Below, piece by piece: positions 58,610 to 64,000 of a stretch of DNA of 64,000 nt. A program made the position numbers and the translations under genes. Every line of letters starts with the position of its first letter. Within the stretch, counting starts at the first letter, position 1. The DNA is taken from contig NC_087100.1 of the NCBI RefSeq assembly GCF_963855985.1, positions 5,119,001 to 5,183,000 on the forward strand. The letters are read 5' to 3'. The stretch is from Ostrinia nubilalis. Taxonomy: Eukaryota > Arthropoda > Insecta > Lepidoptera > Crambidae. The notes beneath the pieces are model-generated. The model was not told the origin of the DNA. It did no database searches and saw only the letters and a list, made by a program, of their open reading frames with translations.

Positions 58610-59913
58610 TTAGCTACAGCGTTTCTGTAATAAAGCGCATAAAGCGGACATCATCATCATCTTTATCAAGTCATTTAGTCTCCACAACATGAGGCTGATG
58701 GCTGATGGTCTCTAATTTACTAAAGGCAAATGGAGGATTTATATCGCTGGCCAGGCGAATTAGAGTCCAAAGAAAATGAACTGAAATTAAAACAAAAGGC
58801 AAGTTTCAAGGTTTTAACTGAAAGATTTTTTTAAATGAAACATGTTTAGTTTTGTACCAAAAACTGTATTTTGATAAAATTATAATTTATTATGGCACAC
58901 GCTTATTGAACATTAGATAATAAATAAATAGAAACTTGTGATCTTACCAATAACTAAAATACTTTTCATCTTAATAAGTAGAACGACTGAACATAAAGAT
59001 ATAGACTGTGACCTCTTATGTAATGGTAATAGCTACTATTTTCCATTGAACATTCAGTTTATTCGGATGTGTTGATTTCTGATAGTAAAAATGTTATAGA
59101 CATACCTACTATTTATACATTTTGTCACAGACTTATTCTTAAAACTATAAAGTTAGTAAGCAAAAAGAGTAGTTAGAAGTCAGTAAAAATATAACTAAAA
59201 TCAATGGTATTTACGTACTTTGAATATCTTATTTGGAATTCGAGACTTTTTTTTACAAAACATTTTATTACAAAAGAAAAACAGAATATTTAATCATTAA
59301 AAATTTCATAAAGAAGCTAATTTAAATATAAGTGTTATAATGTATTATGAGGTAGGTAAACTATAGCGACTTGTATACCTAAATATTTTTAAAACTACTC
59401 TACTTTATATTAAGACGATCTTATGATAGGAAATAATATACTGGTGGCGATTCTCTCAATAACTCTAAAATAAACTAAGCTCTTGTACCATTCAATTACT
59501 CGTAGTAAAAAGGTTACAAATATTAAGCTATAACTCATTGATATTTGATAAAGTTCTAGATGACAAAGTCAACAAAATTACCACCAATATAAAAATCATT
59601 AAACATACTTACGTATAAGTTTTCTAATAATAAATTAAGCGTTTTACACAGTCATGTATTTGCATTTAACCTATAGTTAGGAAAATAATATATTGCTACT
59701 AATATTGTTATAAAAATGACTTAATAAACTGATAACATTTAACTTATCAAACGACTAAAAACTTTATAAAACACAATCAAATTCATTCATTCTTATCGGT
59801 TACCAAACTCAACCATTATTTTGATAAGTTATTTATTACATTTTAACTGTCAAATATTTTAAATCTTCGATTTCCAAATAACTGATCATTATCATCATAT
59901 TCAATCATTCAAA

Positions 59914-60172
59914 GGGCCTAATGCAAGTTTACATCAAACGCGCTCACTAGTGAGCGCGTCAAAAAATGACATTTAATGTTTTTTTTTTTTTTTTTTTTTT
60001 TATGTGATAGGAGGCAAACGAGCAAACGGATCACCTGATGGTAAGTGATTACCTATATGTATGACGGATTGTACAGCGCCTCTAGCGGGAAACGTTCAAA
60101 AACTAAAATTTTCATACATTTTTTAAACGCGCTCACTAGGGAGCGTATTTGATGTAAACTCACACTCAGCCC
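59914..60172. mobile_element. MITE-like inverted-repeat element, interrupted by a LINE tail
   Basis: The left arm GGGCCTAATGCAAGTTTACA followed by TCAAACGCGCTCACTAGTGA pairs with the right arm CGCGCTCACTAGGGAGCG ... GATGTAAACTCACACTCAGC. A truncated LINE tail (59979-60052) splits it. Confidence 0.7.
59979..60052 (-). mobile_element. CR1/jockey-type LINE 3' tail nested in a MITE
   Basis: A run of 23 T (59979-60001), the poly(A) on the - strand, is followed by ATGTGATAGGAGGCAAACGA and AAGTGATTACC. The copy is only about 50 bp beyond its tail. It lacks the CGTCGCC block found in the other copies. Confidence 0.8.
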
Positions 60173-60313
60173 ACTGTTCTGTAGACATTTAACAAGCAAG
60201 TCAACCTCCCACGAAATGATCATATATCTCAATTAATCTTAAACCTTATGCTACAGACATAAAGTCCAGATAACACTAATAGGCTTACATTACTCACACA
60301 GTTAAAATAATAT

Positions 60314-60589
60314 ACAGGGTGTTAGGTAAATGGGTATATGAGCCGACACTAGCCCATGTTAACATGGCCATATAAATGGTATGGTGAAGTCAGAAATTTG
60401 ATATCATCATTTTATTTTTTTTAATTTTCATACAAAATAAATTTTATAAAATCCGATTTGTATGAAAATTAAAATAATTAAAATGAAGATATAAATTTTC
60501 TGACTTCACCATACCATTTATATGACCATGTTAACATGGGCTAGTGTCGGCTCATATACCCATTTACCTAACACCCTGTATACAAACAT
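60314..60589. mobile_element. foldback element with ACAGGGTGTTAGG ends
   Basis: Arms of about 90 bp (ACAGGGTGTTAGGTAAATGG ... CCATTTACCTAACACCCTGT) are nearly perfect reverse complements, with TA at the borders. The whole 275 bp could fold into one hairpin. Confidence 0.8.
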
Positions 60590-60920
60590 TACATAGTTAA
60601 TACCTATGAGGCTGGTATATGATTTTGATTATATGTCGGTGCTATACTGGACCGATAGTTTCGCCTTCGAGGTGGGTAACTGAAAATTATAAATGGTCTT
60701 ATAAGTTTTATACATAATAGTTACGAGCAATTAGTGTAAAAAAACATTGTAATTAGAATCTCTCCGAATTCATAAAAAAGAACACTTAAAAAGTGATAAT
60801 GTAGTAACTTTTTTTACAAGAAGCAGCTGCCAAGTTGTACGTGTATAATAGTAGTATCCATACCAGTATTATCATAATAATTATTGAATTTTTATACAAC
60901 TTATATTTTTATATTATAAC

Positions 60921-61011
60921 TTACTCAGTTCGTCGTCTTCTTAGAACAGCATTTGAGTGTGTTGATTTTACTTCAACACACAATACTATCAGCTTTCGTT
61001 GACAAGATACT
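60921..61011 (-). CDS. Mp: Mp terminal exon
   Basis: On the - strand the acceptor is TTTGGTTACAG and the stop is TAA at 60923-60921. The exon encodes VSCQRKLIVLCVEV, the last endostatin strand with two Cys, followed by KSTHSNAVLRRRRTE. The phase matches the preceding exon (AG + A = Arg). Confidence 0.92.
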
Positions 61012-62476
61012 CTGTAACCAAAAATAAACCAATGATGTAGATATTTTATATCAAGAGAAGAACGTTAATTACTTTCCTAATTGCTTTATGTTACTCCTTG
61101 CTTTAATATGCGAAATGCATGAAGCCATAATAAAAAGAAAAAAAGTTACTTCTTTGACCATTATCTACATATATGCCAGTCAAGCAAGCCAAGCATTATT
61201 GTCATTTAAAACCGACAACTCTATCATTTTCACCCACAAGGTGGACCGATGACATTGTAAAGGTAGCAGGAAGGCGCTGAACGCATGCCGCTACCAACAG
61301 GGCAACATGTAAAGCATTGAGGGACGCATATGTTCAGCAGTGCACATGGCTGAGATGATGATAATTATGAGGTATTTTAAATAACTAAAGATTTTTGTAA
61401 AAAAAAAAATACCTTTCTTGTCCTAAAAGCATGTGTCGTTCTAGTGGCGATGCATATGCAAAGTCGTAGGGATTGTCGCTTCTCCACTTGTCGCATGAGC
61501 TGACATGGTCGATGCTGCCTGTGGCATTGGCGCCATGCCACAATAGTTTTTCACGCCTGTAAGAAAAAGGTTAATTTTAAGCATGGGTGAAACAATAAAT
61601 AATTATGAAGGTACGATAGCCAAGCGGTGAAGGAGTCAGACTAACCGACACCTTCATTGCTTGGGTTTTTATGGGGGTCAAGCTGTAGATCCTGGCTACA
61701 CAGGAGTTGCAGTGGTCGGAACGAGAGGTGGGAATAGTCCCGTAACTGATTCGTGATCCGAGGAACGCGGGTTCGATCCCCGCCGATGGGTAGGTATGTG
61801 AACATCAGATGTTGATACGGGACTAGGAGTATTCCCACCTCTTCCTACTGCTGCAACTCCTGGGTAGCCAGGATCTACAGCTTGTCGCCCAATAAATACC
61901 CAACCAATGAAGGTCAAGTTTGTCCCGGGGAAATATGATATAGGGCGCGCAACGTAAGTAATCAGAAGAACCCAGGAGGAGTTCTATATTAAAGGATCGA
62001 CTTCTCTCTTAAGACAAAACAAATCTTTCAGCAAAGATACTCACCATAAAGGTGATGGTGATCCTAATCAACAAAATAGTCGTAAAAAGACTATATCGAA
62101 CAAGAACCAATAAGATTATAATAGTGTCTAAGTTATGGATAGGTGGATCGACGATCTGGCGAAGGCCGCAGGAGGTGCCTGGATGCGGGCGGCGCAGGAC
62201 CGGTCGTTGTTGAATTCCTTGGATGCTTTTGTCCAACAGTGACGTCAGTGGATTGAATCGAAACGAAACTATTTAAGTTATAGGACTTACCAGGTAAAGT
62301 TGTCATTCATGACGTTCTTTCCATCGAAACTGAAGATGTGCGCATTGGATGTAGCAAATCTTGCTCCAGATCCGTCAAAAATGCTCTCCCAGGAATGGAA
62401 AAGCTTCTCTCCTCGAAGATTCAGAACGGGAAGGTGTCTGTGCGCTGGGTCCACTATGTACGGCAGCGCTTGAATG
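60921..62476 (-). CDS. Mp: multiplexin (collagen XV/XVIII type), C-terminal endostatin domain, 5' incomplete
   Basis: Three exons on the - strand (62476-62291, 61556-61413, 61011-60921) join at GT-AG sites into 139 residues plus TAA. The protein matches the C-terminal two thirds of endostatin: LPVLNLRGEKLFHSWESIF, then NAHIFSFDGKNVM, then LLWHGANATG, a conserved Cys and Trp (SSCDKWRS) and the closing VSCQRKLIVLCVEV. Three of the four disulphide Cys of the fold are visible and the first lies in the exon upstream. Family knowledge: this is a secreted, trimeric basement-membrane collagen with a releasable endostatin module, and in flies it acts in motor axon, heart and synapse development. Two N-glycosylation sites are seen (NFT, NAT). 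The tail ends in a run of four Arg. The collagen and laminin-G parts are outside the window. Confidence 0.93.
61238..61365 (+). mobile_element. RTE-type LINE 3' fragment in Mp intron
   Basis: AAGGTGGACCGATGACATTG then GTAGCAGGAAGGCGCTGAAC and TATGTTCAGCAGTGCACATG match the RTE end at 16121. It lies opposite to Mp transcription in the last intron. Confidence 0.75.
61413..61556 (-). CDS. Mp: Mp penultimate exon
   Basis: The acceptor is TTTTTCTTACAG and the donor is AAAG|GTATTT. The 144-base exon encodes REKLLWHGANATGSIDHVSS and CDKWRSDNPYDFAYASPLER, then HMLLGQ. The WHG and C..WR positions are hallmarks of endostatin. The first base completes the Trp codon started by the previous exon. Confidence 0.93.
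61615..61935. mobile_element. composite of tRNA-derived SINE and an inverted pair of another repeat
   Basis: ACGATAGCCAAGCGGTGAAG (61621 on) and TTCGTGATCCGAGGAACGCG with GGTTCGATCCCC (61749-61780) are the two halves of a tRNA-derived SINE head. They are parted by about 95 bp. The separating piece (AGCTGTAGATCCTGGCTACA) is the reverse complement of 61862-61883 (TGTAGCCAGGATCTACAGCT type). That member belongs to the family at 17515 and 52490. It lies in the Mp intron. Confidence 0.65.
62135..62262 (+). mobile_element. RTE-type LINE 3' fragment in Mp intron
   Basis: GGTGGATCGACGATCTGGCG, GGTGCCTGGATGCGGGCGG and CCAACAGTGACGTCAGTGG match the RTE coding end (W.DDL.KAAGGAWMRAAQDR). It is 5'-truncated. 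Confidence 0.75.
62291..62476 (-). CDS. Mp: Mp exon, central endostatin
   Basis: The acceptor is TTCTCTTTTTTAG and the donor is CCTG|GTAAGT. It is 186 bases with entry phase such that the first base closes a codon from the unseen upstream exon. It encodes IQALPYIVDPAHRHLPVLNL, RGEKLFHSWESIFDGSGARF and ATSNAHIFSFDGKNVMNDNF. The FxSWESIF and IFSFDGK stretches are diagnostic. Confidence 0.93.
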
Positions 62477-62657
62477 CTAAAAAAGAGAAAAATACTGCAT
62501 TAAGCGAAGATACCATTGACGTCACTTATCGCAAGAATTAAGTATGCGATTGATTAAAATGCTTTCCCATACTATCTAAATGCAAATTTAAGTTTGTAAT
62601 GGCAGAATTCCTTTATTTAATTAGATTCTAGAGCAGTGCATAGCTAGGTTTTACAGT

Positions 62658-62659
<2 letters not shown>

Positions 62660-62693
<34 letters not shown>

Positions 62694-64000
62694 GATAGGA
62701 GGCAAACGAGCAAACGGATCACCTGATGGTAAGTGATTACCGTCGCCCATAGACACCCGCAGACCCAGGGGCGTTACAGGTGCGTTGCCGGCCTTTAAGG
62801 TAAAGATACGCTCTCCTCTTGAAAGCTTGCAGGTCGTATCCGTCCGGAAACACCGCAGACGACAGTCCATTCCACAGTTTGGTTGTACGGGGCAGAAAGT
62901 TTCTAGAGAAACGTACTGTTGTGGACTGCCAACCATCTAAGTGCTGGGGGTGGAAGTGCTGTCGGGTAGATCGGTGGCGAAAAGTGGCGGCAGGAATAAG
63001 TCCGGATAATTCTTCGGAGCACTCCCCGTGATACATGCGATAGAATATGCACAGTGAGGATACATCTCTACGCAGCGCCAAGGGGTCAAGCCGATCCGAA
63101 ATGTCCTGGCAGTCAACGATTCGAGCTGCTCTCCGTTCAATGCGGTCCAGAGGGAGAAGCTGGTACTGGGGTGCACCTGCCCAAAGATGAGAACAGTATT
63201 CCATATGAGGCCGAACCTGCGCCTTGTAAAGTTGCAGACGATGGGCTGGAGTGAAATACCGTCTCGATCTATTGAGCACACCAAGCTTCTTCGAGGCTAA
63301 TTTAGCCTTACCCTCTAAATGACCACGGAACTGGACTTCGCTCGATATGTCGACACCAAGGATTCCGATATTGGCTGAGGCAGTTAGGGGAGTGCTCTCG
63401 AAACAGCGGGATACGACAAACGGCAACTTTTTGGCGGTGAACGCGCAAACTTGTGTCTTTGTAGGGTTAAATTGGACCAAATTGCGTCGACCCCAGTCTG
63501 AGACCTCCTTCAAGGAGGTTTCAATGTCGGACACAAGTTTGTTACGGCTCTCAATGACGTTCTCCCGAGAGATATTTGCGCGGCCGGTATAAGCGGCATC
63601 AACCGTGCTGTCGTCCGCATAGCAATGAATGCCGCTAATTTGCAGCATATCATTGATATGCAGAAGGAAGAGCGTAGGCGATAGCACACAGCCTTGGGGG
63701 ACACCAGCATTCACAGACATAGAGTCTGAGCATTTACTGTCGACAACGACCTTAATGCTTCTGTCTGCTAAAAAGCTGGCGACCCATCCGCATAATTTCT
63801 CGGGAAGCCCATAGGAAGGGAGCTTCGAAAGAAGCGCTTTGTGCCAAACCCGATCGAAGGCCTTCGCCATATCCAAACTGACCGCCAATGCTTCCCCCTT
63901 AGTCTCGATCGCCTGTGCCCAACAATGTGTCAAGTAGACCAGAAGATCACCAGCCGAGCGACCTCCACGGAAACCGTACTGTCGGTCACTTAGCAACTGG
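62660..64000 (-). mobile_element. CR1/jockey-type non-LTR retrotransposon, extends past the right edge
   Basis: A run of 30 T (62660-62689, poly(A) on the - strand) is followed by a short 3' UTR of about 47 bp and a long open frame running off the window. The tail motif (AGGAGGCAAACGAGCAAACG ... GTAAGTGATTACCGTCGCCC) recurs at 13808, 43563 and 59979. The unbroken frame and long poly(A) suggest a young copy. It sits in an Mp intron in the same orientation as the gene. Confidence 0.88.
62737..64000 (-). CDS. LINE reverse transcriptase polyprotein, C-terminal 421 residues
   Basis: The frame is open from the window edge to TAA at 62739-62737. Motifs in order are: QYGFRGGRSAGDLL, the RT aspartate region (DMAKAFDRVWHKALL), GVPQGCVLSP, the catalytic YADDST, WGRRNLVQFNPTKTQV and GILGVDISSE, then a C-terminal region with SLCIFYRMYHGECSEELSGL and LFxRRAYLYLKG-like sequence. 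These are RT motifs 2-7 and the connection region of CR1/jockey-group LINEs. The endonuclease and the N-terminal RT are outside the window. No stop or frameshift is seen in 421 codons, so the element may be recently active. Confidence 0.9.
   Translation of the reverse strand, partial: QLLSDRQYGFRGGRSAGDLLVYLTHCWAQAIETKGEALAVSLDMAKAFDRVWHKALLSKLPSYGLPEKLCGWVASFLADRSIKVVVDSKCSDSMSVNAGVPQGCVLSPTLFLLHINDMLQISGIHCYADDSTVDAAYTGRANISRENVIESRNKLVSDIETSLKEVSDWGRRNLVQFNPTKTQVCAFTAKKLPFVVSRCFESTPLTASANIGILGVDISSEVQFRGHLEGKAKLASKKLGVLNRSRRYFTPAHRLQLYKAQVRPHMEYCSHLWAGAPQYQLLPLDRIERRAARIVDCQDISDRLDPLALRRDVSSLCIFYRMYHGECSEELSGLIPAATFRHRSTRQHFHPQHLDGWQSTTVRFSRNFLPRTTKLWNGLSSAVFPDGYDLQAFKRRAYLYLKGRQRTCNAPGSAGVYGRR

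Larger units (their letters stand above)
59264..60920 (-). other. possible Mp 3' UTR
   Basis: The region downstream (on the - strand) of the Mp stop is A+T-rich. A - strand AATAAA at 59269-59264 is followed by ATGTTTTGTAAAAAAAAG, as at a transcript end. Other AATAAA signals lie closer, for example near 59834, so the true end is uncertain. Two inverted-repeat elements lie inside the span. Confidence 0.3.

Noticed and set aside
62338..62541. Open frame on + over the Mp exon
   Set aside because: It is the antisense shadow of the endostatin exon at 62291-62476.
63054..63814. Several + strand frames near the right edge
   Set aside because: They are shadows of the LINE reverse transcriptase on the - strand.

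Overview
The window is eukaryotic nuclear DNA, almost certainly from a lepidopteran (moth or butterfly). Signs of this are split genes with GT-AG introns, an A+T-rich background, and repeat families I recognise from Lepidoptera: the CR1/jockey-type LINE 3' tail, RTE-type LINE ends, a tRNA-derived SINE, a Helitron end and many short foldback elements. I saw no bacterial-type operon, no CRISPR array and no intact tRNA or rRNA gene.

Left part (1 to about 11.66 kb, + strand): the 3' part of one large Rho guanine-nucleotide exchange factor gene. Eight exons join in one frame into 1,201 residues, 5' incomplete: a long acidic/serine-rich N-terminal region, a CxxC-x19-CxxC cysteine cluster, a DH (RhoGEF) domain and a C-terminal PH domain. 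Its introns hold several inverted-repeat elements and a piggyBac-like element. The 3' UTR has repeated pyrimidine-rich motifs and ends near two adjacent AATAAA signals.

Right part (60.9 to 62.5 kb, - strand): three short exons that the open reading frames alone do not reveal. They encode the C-terminal 139 residues of a collagen XV/XVIII-type endostatin domain, i.e. the insect multiplexin (Mp) gene. The next exon upstream lies beyond the window. The intron between holds a 5'-incomplete but open CR1/jockey-type LINE with reverse transcriptase (62.66-64.0 kb).

Middle (about 11.7-60.9 kb): a gene-poor stretch between two convergent genes. I found no convincing host coding gene. It is a palimpsest of transposable-element remains: a hAT-like element with an 8-bp target duplication and CTCGAG arrays; a second piggyBac-like element keeping the acidic N-terminus of its transposase; elements with TAA, TA and 9-10-bp target duplications; at least eight RTE-LINE 3' fragments plus one longer decayed copy; a five-copy SINE-like family; a Helitron fragment; and several repeats I cannot classify.

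The two genes are functionally unrelated as far as the sequence shows (cytoskeletal GTPase signalling and basement-membrane collagen). I found no novel multi-gene system. The most worthwhile leads are the hidden endostatin exons, the cysteine cluster before the DH domain, the CGGAATTGAG motif clusters at 47.1-49.8 kb, and the near-identical GC-rich repeats at 35.6 and 36.0 kb.
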